From NCBI GenBank assembly GCA_031266295.1, contig JAISBH010000135.1, positions 1 to 12,757 on the forward strand: 12,757 nucleotides of DNA, written 5' to 3'. Shown piece after piece: positions 1 to 6,494 of this stretch. Under the pieces are notes generated by a model. The model ran no database searches, had not been told where the DNA came from, and was given only the letters and a program-made list of their open reading frames with translations. The stretch is from Oscillospiraceae bacterium (GTDB lineage Bacteria > Bacillota > Clostridia > Christensenellales > Aristaeellaceae). A program made the translations under genes and the position numbers. Position 1 is the first letter of the stretch. Every line of letters starts with the position of its first letter.

Positions 1-7
1 TCCTCTT

Positions 8-54
8 CCCCCATCGCCCCCATAGGGGGAGTGCCGCCGCAGCGGCAGAGGGGG
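8..54. repeat. Three-way-junction hairpin module, inverted relative to copy B
   Basis: An outer stem CCCCC (8-12)/GGGGG (50-54) encloses two hairpins: CCCCC-ATA-GGGGG (17-29) and TGCCGC-CGCA-GCGGCA (32-47). Read on the minus strand, the module matches 8209-8260, so this piece of the repeat is flipped relative to the rest. One base pair differs in a compensatory way (C-G here, T-A in the other copy). Confidence 0.75.
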
Positions 55-63
55 TTCTCCCGG

Positions 64-94
64 CGATATCTCCACCCCTACGGGGGTGATATCG
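64..94. repeat. Bulged hairpin in copy A
   Basis: CGATAT (64-69) pairs with ATATCG (89-94), and CACCCC (73-78) pairs with GGGGTG (83-88) around a TACG loop. The left arm has a CTC bulge (70-72). This hairpin has no counterpart in copy B. Its function is unknown; it could be part of the repeat or a leftover terminator of a gene to the left. Confidence 0.6.
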
Positions 95-421
95 GAGGAG
101 GAACCGGCTGCGTTACAAAATAGACTATCGGAGCACAACAGGTTGGCCGAAACCGACGGATTGTGTGCAAACGATGGTCCAGGCGAAGCCTGGTCAGGTT
201 TCGAAAGGGCGGATAGCCCTTCGCAGGGTCTGGGACAGAGTCCCAGGCTCCCCGCAGGGACGTTCCCCGTTCCAGCGTCCCATCGTTCCAACTCCTGCGC
301 CCCGCCAGTGAAATAGTGTAGTGGAATAGTCAACTTACGTTATAGTGGCGGGGCGCTAGTAATTTAAAGCGCATTCGATCCGCAGATCGAACAGCGTCCC
401 GCCGCAGCGAGCAACCGATAA

Positions 422-449
422 TTGCGAAATGGCGAGCTACACATATAAT
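422..449 (+). promoter_or_regulatory. Possible SigA-type promoter upstream of the sipL-like gene
   Basis: TTGCGA (422-427), a 16-nt spacer and TATAAT (444-449) resemble a vegetative promoter, with a perfect -10 box and a four-of-six -35 box. It lies just after repeat copy A and about 180 bases before the gene. Apart from this and the SigE-like motif further down, nothing else is evident in 411-630. Confidence 0.3.
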
Positions 450-550
450 TAACCCTTACGCCCTTACGCAATAATCTCCCCTTGCTCCAATAATATAGGG
501 ATGCGTTCCTGCCAAGCTCACTCCAAGCAGCACAAGCGGCATGATTCGGC

Positions 551-579
551 GCATATCCATTACCTACGGTGCATAATCT
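551..579 (+). promoter_or_regulatory. Possible SigE-type (mother-cell) promoter of the sipL-like gene
   Basis: GCATATC (551-557) and CATAATCT (572-579), with 15 nt between ATAT and CATAAT, resemble the SigE -35 (ATAT core) and -10 (CATA...T) boxes known from Bacillus and Clostridioides. Transcription would start near 586, leaving a short leader before the ATG at 631. SipL is known to be made in the mother cell in C. difficile, which fits. The motif is short and degenerate, so this is an inference. Confidence 0.4.
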
Positions 580-630
580 TCCCAGTAGTTTCAGATAAGA
601 GCAACGCATACGGCGTGGGGAGGAATATAC

Positions 631-2157
631 ATGGATATGCAGATCGTTCGCAACAATGTGGCATTCGAGCGCTTAATCAGCGAGGCGAATGAGCAAACCG
701 TCGTCGAGGGCGAGGTCGCCTTGCCAGGCGGGATCCGGGACGAGGCCCACATCCTCCACACGGACGCGCGGTTGACCATTGACGACACCCAGATACTCAG
801 CGACCGCGTCGCCGTGAACGGTACGGTAATATTCCAGATACTATATACCCAAGGCGACGCGAAACCGCGCGCGTTAGAGGCGTCAAGCGCGTTCACCCAC
901 CAGATGCCGCTGCCCGGCGTCGACACGCACGCCAGGCTCGCTACGTCCGGCGACGTGCTTGAGGCGCGCAGTCAGGCAGTATCCGGTCGGTTGCTGCTCC
1001 ATGCCGCACTCTCGATCAACGCTCGCGCGCTGATGCATACGCCGCTGGCCGTCGTATCCGGCATCAACTCACTGCCGGGACTAGAGAGCAAGACGGCATC
1101 GGTCAGCCTGACCCAACACGTGGGTGAGGCAGCCGCAACGACCATGCTCCGCGAGGAGTTCGATCTGCCAGCATCCGCCGGCGTTCAGGAGACGCTATAC
1201 GCCCGCGCTTATCCATACGTGCGCAAGATATTGTCATCCAACGGTAACGTAGAGATCGGAGGCGATCTGAGCATAGACGCGTACCATGTATCCACCCTGC
1301 CCGACAAGCCGCTGACCATTACTCACCATACAATCCCGTTCGAGGTAAACATGGCCATCAGCGCCGCCGAGGACGAAGAGGTCAATGTTCGCATAGGTCT
1401 GAAGGACATCGCAGTATCCAGCGTCGACGCGGGCGAGGGTGCGCGAGTACTGCGCGCCGAGGGACTGATACAGACGACGGCGTCCGCCAGCCGCGAGGAT
1501 ACGGTTGAGACGCTAGCAGACGCATACACGCTCACCGGAGACATGGTACAGCTAACCCGCGAGTCCGTCTCACCCGTTGCGCGCGAGACATCAACCCAAT
1601 CAGTCCAGTCCGGTAAACTGATGTTTGAATTACCCGACAACGCCGCGCCGGTGCGCAGTGTGCTCGCGGCTTATATTAACCCGATTGTTGCGGAGTCAAA
1701 CGCGCTGGGGGATCGGCAGCGCGTGGCTGGCGTACTGCATTCGACCGTCGTGTATCTGCCGTTCGGCGGGGACGCGCCGGTATCGGCCAGTGCGGATACT
1801 CCGTTCGAAGCGCTTTTTCAAGGCGCGCTGCCCGAAAACGCCTGGATCAGCGTTGACGTTCAGGAGGTCGAAGCCGCAGCGATCACAGCGGATCGCGTCG
1901 AATTGTCATACAGGATGTGCCTGGACGCCGATGGATACGAACTGGACAGCGCGTCCCTGCCCACTGACGTCACTACGCAATCCGTGCCCGTCAGCAAGGG
2001 CGGCATCGTGATAGTCTACCCCGGCCAGGACGAATCACTGTGGGATCTCGCCCGCAAGTACCGCATCACGCAAGAGTCGATTCAGACGATCAACCCGAAC
2101 CTCAAGTCGGTGCAGCCCGGGAAGCCCGTGCTGGTGTTCCAGAGGCAGAGGGCGTAA
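631..2157 (+). CDS. sipL: SipL-like spore morphogenesis protein (DUF3794/SPOCS repeats plus C-terminal LysM)
   Basis: The 508-residue protein shows three SPOCS (DUF3794)-like regions at about 22-135, 172-290 and 330-440, with the recurring pattern of a beta-rich stretch followed by V.G. and I.Y motifs. The C-terminus (about 457-506) is a LysM domain: IVIVYPGQDESLWDLARKY, then ..I...NPNL....PG. This order and length match SipL of Clostridioides difficile, which binds SpoIVA on the forespore surface and is needed to assemble the spore coat; SpoVID has the same role in Bacillus. No signal peptide is visible, fitting a mother-cell cytoplasmic protein. The start at 631 is supported by GGGGAGGA about 8 bases upstream. 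The gene stands alone between repeat copy A and a terminator. Other SPOCS-LysM paralogues exist in Clostridia, so orthology to sipL is probable, not proven. Confidence 0.85.
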   Translation: MDMQIVRNNVAFERLISEANEQTVVEGEVALPGGIRDEAHILHTDARLTIDDTQILSDRVAVNGTVIFQILYTQGDAKPRALEASSAFTHQMPLPGVDTHARLATSGDVLEARSQAVSGRLLLHAALSINARALMHTPLAVVSGINSLPGLESKTASVSLTQHVGEAAATTMLREEFDLPASAGVQETLYARAYPYVRKILSSNGNVEIGGDLSIDAYHVSTLPDKPLTITHHTIPFEVNMAISAAEDEEVNVRIGLKDIAVSSVDAGEGARVLRAEGLIQTTASASREDTVETLADAYTLTGDMVQLTRESVSPVARETSTQSVQSGKLMFELPDNAAPVRSVLAAYINPIVAESNALGDRQRVAGVLHSTVVYLPFGGDAPVSASADTPFEALFQGALPENAWISVDVQEVEAAAITADRVELSYRMCLDADGYELDSASLPTDVTTQSVPVSKGGIVIVYPGQDESLWDLARKYRITQESIQTINPNLKSVQPGKPVLVFQRQRA

Positions 2158-2197
2158 GAGTATTGACTTGAAGAGGCGTGAAGAGAATGCGTCGATT

Positions 2198-2228
2198 AAC
2201 CGCCGCAGGTTGATTACCTGCGGCGGTT
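2198..2228. terminator. Terminator after the sipL-like gene
   Basis: A perfect 13-bp stem, AACCGCCGCAGGT (2198-2210) and ACCTGCGGCGGTT (2216-2228), closes a TGATT loop 40 bases after the stop codon. Only a short T run follows, so it is a strong hairpin with a weak tail. It separates this gene from the next transcription unit. Confidence 0.75.
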
Positions 2229-2369
2229 TGAATTAGTGCTAGTTATCGATGATTAACGTTGCCATTGCGCGGCGTCAATTTCAGCAACATGCCGAATCCT
2301 GTCAGCACAATCGCAGCACTAGTTATTATTAATTGCTATTCATCCCACCGAAAAAAAGAGCCGCTTTGT

Positions 2370-2420
2370 GTGAACGTGGCGTGAATTGACGCTACTATTC
2401 CGGTGAATTCCTGTGAATTC
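2370..2420 (+). promoter_or_regulatory. Four phased GTGAAY words upstream of the operon promoter
   Basis: GTGAAC/T begins at 2370, 2381, 2403 and 2413. The steps are 11, 22 and 10 bases, close to one or two turns of DNA, so all copies face the same side of the helix. The last ends 22 bases before the -35 box of the promoter at 2443. This layout suits a cooperative activator or repressor site, but no regulator is known and chance is possible. The rest of the 2229-2442 gap is AT-richer and shows no gene. Confidence 0.35.
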
Positions 2421-2442
2421 GCGCCGGAAGCCCACGCGCGAC

Positions 2443-2472
2443 TTGTTTTTTATCCCGGATCAGGGCTATAAT
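2443..2472 (+). promoter_or_regulatory. SigA-type promoter of the 2515-8164 gene run
   Basis: TTGTTT (2443-2448), an 18-nt spacer and a perfect TATAAT (2467-2472) predict a start near 2479, about 36 bases before the ATG at 2515. It is the best vegetative promoter in the window. It also shows that the longer in-frame reading from 2413, which would overlap the promoter, is not the real start. Confidence 0.6.
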
Positions 2473-2502
2473 AGGAAGGGACGACGCGGGACAAGCGTCG
2501 CT

Positions 2503-2509
2503 AAGGAGG
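2503..2509 (+). promoter_or_regulatory. Ribosome binding site fixing the start at 2515
   Basis: AAGGAGG lies 5 bases before the ATG at 2515. It selects this codon over the in-frame ATG at 2413, which lies upstream of the predicted transcription start. Confidence 0.8.
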
Positions 2510-2514
2510 CGCGT

Positions 2515-3306
2515 ATGTACACCGTCATGCTGGTAACGGATCAAGCGCGGGTGTTGGCTAATTTTGAGCGATTCGAGCGCTGGGAAGAATTGGGGTATAC
2601 GCGACCCCTGCTGTTCACAAGCGCGGGCGACGCGCTGGCTGCGCTTACCACGCGCACCGTGCACGCGGTGAGTATAGACGTGCCGCCCGGAGAGAGCGCC
2701 GCATTGTACGATCGACTGCACGGGATGAGCATGTTTTTCTTAGAACCCGTCGCCGAATCGGATGCGCTGGCAGTCGTGCTGGAGCGCATGACCCGCATGA
2801 TCGAGGCGCGCAATGCGTCGGTCGCAGGCGCGCAAACCCCTCTGATGCGCGAGACGTTCTTCCAAACACTGCTGGACGGGCTTATGCATTCCCAGAGCGT
2901 CATGCGCAATCGGTTGACCCTACTCGGCCTGCCCGGCGCCGCCGATTCGCCATGCCTGCTGATCACGCTGCGCATGATCAACGGCGAGGAATATCTGCGC
3001 GAGATCTGGCGTTACGGCCGCGCGCGGCTGACGATGGCGCTGCGCAAGTTCCTTCAGAGCCAGGCGGATCAAAACGCTTCGGACGGTATCGCGTATACGC
3101 TGAGCGGATTGCGCGCCGGAACCATGCGACTGCTGGCATGTCCGCTGACGCCTATGAGCAGTGAGCCTCTGCGCGAACACGCCATGGGTTACATAACCGA
3201 TCAGATTAACCGCGTCGAGGAATTCCTCGAACTGGAATTAAGCGTTGACGCCGTCGAGGAGCTGGACGGGCTGAAGGCCCTGTTGCATAACAGCGTTCAT
3301 GACTGA
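2515..3306 (+). CDS. Truncated YesN-like receiver protein without DNA-binding domain
   Basis: With the start at 2515 the protein has 263 residues. The N-terminus resembles a YesN-family receiver: VMLVTDQ (4-10), WEELGY (23-28) as in YesN proteins, SIDVPPG (53-59) with Asp55 at the phospho-acceptor position, and FLEPV (75-79) where the family has LKPV. The conserved Lys is therefore Glu77, one of the usual two N-terminal acids is Thr8, and only about 22 residues separate Asp55 from Glu77 instead of about 50, so beta4/alpha4 seems lost. Residues 110-250 resemble the linker region between the receiver and the AraC domain, but the AraC helix-turn-helix is absent. It is soluble with no membrane segment. 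It is the first gene of the run and overlaps the next by 8 bases. It is likely a phosphorylation-independent regulator or partner-binding protein; the family call is from memory and tentative. Confidence 0.55.
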   Translation: MYTVMLVTDQARVLANFERFERWEELGYTRPLLFTSAGDALAALTTRTVHAVSIDVPPGESAALYDRLHGMSMFFLEPVAESDALAVVLERMTRMIEARNASVAGAQTPLMRETFFQTLLDGLMHSQSVMRNRLTLLGLPGAADSPCLLITLRMINGEEYLREIWRYGRARLTMALRKFLQSQADQNASDGIAYTLSGLRAGTMRLLACPLTPMSSEPLREHAMGYITDQINRVEEFLELELSVDAVEELDGLKALLHNSVHD

Positions 3307-3493
3307 CCAGCGCAAGCTTGCGCTGATACTGCTGCCTTTGCTCGCGCTGGGGATCATCCAGATGATATACGCGATTAAGCAGCGCAAGAAATTGCCCGTT
3401 AAGTTCGCCGCGCTGTTCTTTGCCAGCGGCGTGGTTACGTTATTGTTTTCCGCCGCGCTGTGGATCATAGGCATAAGAATGCTCAACGGATAA
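3299..3493 (+). CDS. Small two-helix membrane protein, unknown function
   Basis: This 64-residue protein starts at an ATG that overlaps the end of the receiver-like gene by 8 bases. No clear ribosome site precedes it, so translation is probably coupled. Two hydrophobic stretches (about 7-25 and 37-60) flank a basic loop, KQRKKLPVK, which predicts a hairpin in the membrane with the loop in the cytoplasm. I do not recognise a family. The amino acid pattern and tight fit between its neighbours support a real gene. Its position next to a regulator-like protein and YybS suggests a membrane-linked role, which is inference only. Confidence 0.6.
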   Translation: MTDQRKLALILLPLLALGIIQMIYAIKQRKKLPVKFAALFFASGVVTLLFSAALWIIGIRMLNG

Positions 3494-3545
3494 CAAACCG
3501 CACCCGTCGACGTGGTGAATCTGCGATTCATTTCAAAAATACCTT

Positions 3546-3551
3546 GGAGAG
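3546..3551 (+). promoter_or_regulatory. Ribosome binding site fixing the YybS start at 3556
   Basis: GGAGAG lies 4 bases before the ATG at 3556. The longer in-frame start at 3460 would overlap the upstream small gene and add a charged 32-residue extension that does not look like this family. Confidence 0.65.
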
Positions 3552-3555
3552 AATA

Positions 3556-4659
3556 ATGGATGAGAAAGACGCACGCAACCTGAACGCGCTTGATTCGACG
3601 CCGACTATCCAGGTGGGCGTGCGTAATTGGCTGACGCCGCGAGACGCTGCGGGATGGATATGCTTGGCTGCGGTCGCCGCGATCTGCGTGTGGTTGGGTT
3701 GGCAGTTCGCGCCGTCGCTGGCGCTGCCGTCGCTTACTCTGATGCTGCCCGCGCTACTGCTGTGGGGCGCTAGTAGGGGCGGCGCGATTGCGGCTCTGTT
3801 CGGTACAGCCGCTCTGACTGCGGCCATCGGTTACTCTACCCCAGCCTGGACGGTCGGATTAGCCCCGTTGGTATTATTGCCCGCGATCATATGCCGATAT
3901 GTATGCGCACGAAAGCGATTGCCGTTCGTTTACGCGTGGGTTGGCTCTTTCGCGTGTCTTATGGTCGGCGCGCTGCTGGCGTTCCGACTCGTTTGGATTA
4001 GGCTGGGCAGCAGTCCGGTTCAATACGCGCTGAACGCGTTGGAGCATTGGCTGTCAACATCGCCTCAAGCGGGCGCCGCGCTGCTTGACGCGTATCGGTT
4101 TGGACTGGCGCGGCTTAGTGGCGAGCCGTTCGCGCTTCAGTTTGGCAGCAGCGTTTGGATCGCTCCGTCTCAATCGCGCGAGTTGATCAATAGCCTGATC
4201 ACGACGCTGGGCACATTGGCGGAGTCATATCTGCCTACCGCATTCGTGACGGGATCAGTAATCGGCGCGACGCTGTGCGCTTCCATATCGCCCGATGGCA
4301 GCCCTACCGGAGCGCCGCCTCTAGCGCAGTGGAAATTGCCGATGAAGGGCCTCGTAGGAATATTCATGTCGGTTGCGCTGGCGCTGGTTGTGCTGAATAT
4401 GCTGTCGGGCGGGGTGTTTGCGCTGGCGGCAGGATTGGCCGTCGCGGCGGTGCAAACCGCGCTGGAGATACAGGGTGCGGCGGTAGTCGAGTTCAATCTG
4501 GAGAAACGAGGCGTGCCTATGATCGCACGCCGGACGCTTATAGCGATTTGCTTTGTCATACTCGGCATATTCCTAACTATACTGGGACTGATCGACTCGC
4601 TGCGCAGTATGCGCGGCATAAAGAAACCCGACGGCAAAGACGGTGGCAGCATGTTTTAA
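3556..4659 (+). CDS. DUF2232 (YybS-like) multi-pass membrane protein
   Basis: The 367-residue protein has a short acidic N-terminus and then about eight hydrophobic segments. It ends with the DUF2232 pattern: an amphipathic loop with QGAAVVEFNLEKRG, a hydrophobic helix, and a final helix ending GLIDSLRSMR before a charged tail. YybS proteins lie next to gdpP, rplI and dnaB in many Firmicutes. Their function is not established; the fold resembles small-molecule transport or S-component-like membrane proteins. The gene ends 12 bases before rplI. The position strongly supports the family call, even though the sequence match is by pattern only. Confidence 0.75.
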   Translation: MDEKDARNLNALDSTPTIQVGVRNWLTPRDAAGWICLAAVAAICVWLGWQFAPSLALPSLTLMLPALLLWGASRGGAIAALFGTAALTAAIGYSTPAWTVGLAPLVLLPAIICRYVCARKRLPFVYAWVGSFACLMVGALLAFRLVWIRLGSSPVQYALNALEHWLSTSPQAGAALLDAYRFGLARLSGEPFALQFGSSVWIAPSQSRELINSLITTLGTLAESYLPTAFVTGSVIGATLCASISPDGSPTGAPPLAQWKLPMKGLVGIFMSVALALVVLNMLSGGVFALAAGLAVAAVQTALEIQGAAVVEFNLEKRGVPMIARRTLIAICFVILGIFLTILGLIDSLRSMRGIKKPDGKDGGSMF

Positions 4660-4671
4660 GGAGGATCTCTT

Positions 4672-5121
4672 ATGAAGGTTATATTCCTGGAGGACGTGCC
4701 GGGCACGGGCAAGAAGGATCAAATAGCGACGGTGTCGGATGGTTACGCCCGCAACTTTCTATTACCGCGTAAACTGGCGCGAGAGGCTTCGCCGGACGCG
4801 CTGAACGCCATACAGCGCGCCAAGTCCGCCGAGCAGCACCGTGAGGCGATGCGCAAGCAGGACGCAGAGACGCTGGCCAGGAAGCTGTCTAAGGGCGTGA
4901 TCGTCGTCAGCGCGCGCGCCGGGGAGACAGACCGCCTGTACGGCTCCGTCACAGCGCAGGAAATCGCCGAGGCGCTGAACGCCCAGTATCACGTCAGCAT
5001 CGAAAAGCGCCGCGTCGAGCTGACCGAGCCAATTCGCGCGCTGGGCGAATACCCGGTGACGGTTTGGCTGTATGCCGGGGTTGAGGCCAACATGATCGTC
5101 AAGGTGGCGGCCAAGGCGTAA
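4672..5121 (+). CDS. rplI: Ribosomal protein L9 (bL9)
   Basis: The 149-residue protein has the L9 N-terminal signature MKVIFLEDVPGTGKKDQIATV followed by DGYARNFLLPRKLA. The long connecting helix (about 45-75, rich in Ala, Lys, Glu and Arg) and the C-terminal rRNA-binding domain (about 80-149) follow. Length is typical. L9 sits at the base of the L1 stalk of the 50S subunit and helps keep reading frame. A strong site AAGGAGG lies about 9 bases before the ATG. The stop codon overlaps the dnaB start by one base (TAATG), so the two are translationally coupled. Confidence 0.97.
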   Translation: MKVIFLEDVPGTGKKDQIATVSDGYARNFLLPRKLAREASPDALNAIQRAKSAEQHREAMRKQDAETLARKLSKGVIVVSARAGETDRLYGSVTAQEIAEALNAQYHVSIEKRRVELTEPIRALGEYPVTVWLYAGVEANMIVKVAAKA

Positions 5122-6458
5122 TGCAATCCCCTTTCGCCCGCATTCCGCCTAACAACCTGGACGCCGAACGCTCTGTGCTGGGCGCGATGATGCTGGATCG
5201 CGAGGCGCTGACGCTGGGGCAGGAGTTGCTGCGCCCTGATGCGTTTTATCAGCCCGCGCACAAGGAAATATTCGACGCGATGGCCGCGCTGACACTCGCG
5301 GGACAGCCGGTCGATCTGGTGACGTTGGACGCGGAATTGGCGCGGCGCGGCACGCTTGATGGCGTAGGCGGTCTGCCCGCGCTGGTTTCGCTAAGCCAGT
5401 ATGTCCCGACGACAGCGAACGCGCGCGCGTATATTCAGATCGTCGATGAGAAACACACGCTACGTACGCTGATCCAGGCGGCGGAAACGATCCTCTCTGA
5501 CGCGTACTCCCAGTCCAAGTCGCTGGAAGAAATACTCCAGCAGGCGGAGCGCGCAATATTCGACGTTGCAATGAAGACTGCAGGCAGCGAAGCGCTGATC
5601 CATATCCGTCAGATACTCTCGCGCACGTATGAGCGCATCGAGAAATTGTTCGCGCTGAAGGGCGCGATCGATGGTGTGCCGACGGGGTTTATCGACCTGG
5701 ATAACCTGCTGACCGGATTTCATCCCGGCGAGCTGATAATAATGGGCGCTCGCCCGTCGATGGGTAAGACAAGCATCGGTATGAATATCGTCGAGAACGC
5801 GGCGGTGCGCGCGGGGAAGATAGCGGCGGTCTTTTCACTGGAGATGCCGCGCGAACAGATCGCCATGCGTATGCTCTGTTCGGAGGCTCACGTGGATATG
5901 CAAGCCGTGCGCACAGGCTCGCTGCGCGACGACGATTGGCTGCGGTTATCCACCGCGCTGGGTCCGCTGGCCGCGTCGAACATGTACATTGACGACACGC
6001 CTGGTTTGACCCCATCACAGTTGCGTTCGCGCTGCCGTCGCCTCAAAATCGAGCACGGGTTGGACCTGGTGATGGTGGACTACCTGCAGCTGATGGGTTC
6101 GGATACGAGGTCGGAGAGCCGCCAGGTCGAGGTGAGCGCAATATCGCGCGCGCTGAAGGGCATCGCGCAGGAACTGCGAGTACCGCTGATGGCGTGCGCG
6201 CAGTTGTCGCGCGCGAACGCGGCGAGATCAGACAAGCGACCCATGCTGAGCGATCTGCGCGATTCCGGCTCTATCGAGCAGGACGCGGACGTGGTGATGT
6301 TCCTGCACCGAGAGGAGTATTACGATCCGGATACGGAGGACAAGAACATTGCCGAGGTGATAGTGGGCAAACAGCGCAACGGTGCGCTGGGCACGGTGAA
6401 GCTGGCCTGGCAGGGGCAGTATACCCGGTTCACGAACCTGGAGAAGCAGCGTAATTGA
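5121..6458 (+). CDS. dnaB: Replicative DNA helicase DnaB (DnaC of Bacillus)
   Basis: The 445-residue protein carries the N-terminal DnaB domain (PPNNLDAERSVLGAMM, 9-24) and the RecA-like ATPase domain. Walker A is GARPSMGKT (209-217), the catalytic glutamate is in SLEMP (Glu241), Walker B is LVMVD (316-320), followed by QLSR (361-364), the DLRDSGSIEQDADV motif (378-391) and the KQRNG arginine-finger region (417-421). It forms the hexameric ring that unwinds DNA at the fork and contacts primase and the clamp loader. All key residues are present and the length is usual. There is no intein. It starts within the rplI stop codon and runs in the same operon as yybS-like and rplI, the standard Firmicutes arrangement. 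Confidence 0.97.
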   Translation: MQSPFARIPPNNLDAERSVLGAMMLDREALTLGQELLRPDAFYQPAHKEIFDAMAALTLAGQPVDLVTLDAELARRGTLDGVGGLPALVSLSQYVPTTANARAYIQIVDEKHTLRTLIQAAETILSDAYSQSKSLEEILQQAERAIFDVAMKTAGSEALIHIRQILSRTYERIEKLFALKGAIDGVPTGFIDLDNLLTGFHPGELIIMGARPSMGKTSIGMNIVENAAVRAGKIAAVFSLEMPREQIAMRMLCSEAHVDMQAVRTGSLRDDDWLRLSTALGPLAASNMYIDDTPGLTPSQLRSRCRRLKIEHGLDLVMVDYLQLMGSDTRSESRQVEVSAISRALKGIAQELRVPLMACAQLSRANAARSDKRPMLSDLRDSGSIEQDADVVMFLHREEYYDPDTEDKNIAEVIVGKQRNGALGTVKLAWQGQYTRFTNLEKQRN

Positions 6459-6494
6459 TTAATGGTTGATTAGTAATGGCGATGAGGTGATACA

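Larger units (their letters stand above)
1..410 (+). repeat. Dispersed structured repeat, copy A (left end cut by window)
   Basis: This stretch shares a collinear core with 8272-8538. A block of 44 nt (171-214) is identical to 8334-8377, and a block of 47 nt (364-410) is identical to 8492-8538. Hairpins seen: CCAGGC-GAA-GCCTGG (179-193), CTGGGAC-AGA-GTCCCAG (230-246, absent from copy B), GCGCCCCGCCA (297-307) pairing with TGGCGGGGCGC (346-356), and TTCGATC-CGCA-GATCGAA (374-391). Short reading frames exist, but the frame shifts between copies, so it is not coding. It may be a MITE or REP-like element, or it may encode a structured RNA; I cannot decide which. The repeat itself is certain, its nature is not. 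Confidence 0.85.

Noticed and set aside
86..316. A 76-residue open frame inside repeat copy A, with similar peptides in frames at 8190-8450 and 8327-8608
   Set aside because: The peptides agree only in part because insertions shift the frame between copies, while RNA stems stay paired. No ribosome site is present. This is a structured repeat, not a gene.
2413..2514. An upstream start at 2413 for the receiver-like gene
   Set aside because: This segment contains the predicted promoter (2443-2472) and codes for a basic peptide unlike the family. The ATG at 2515 has AAGGAGG in place.
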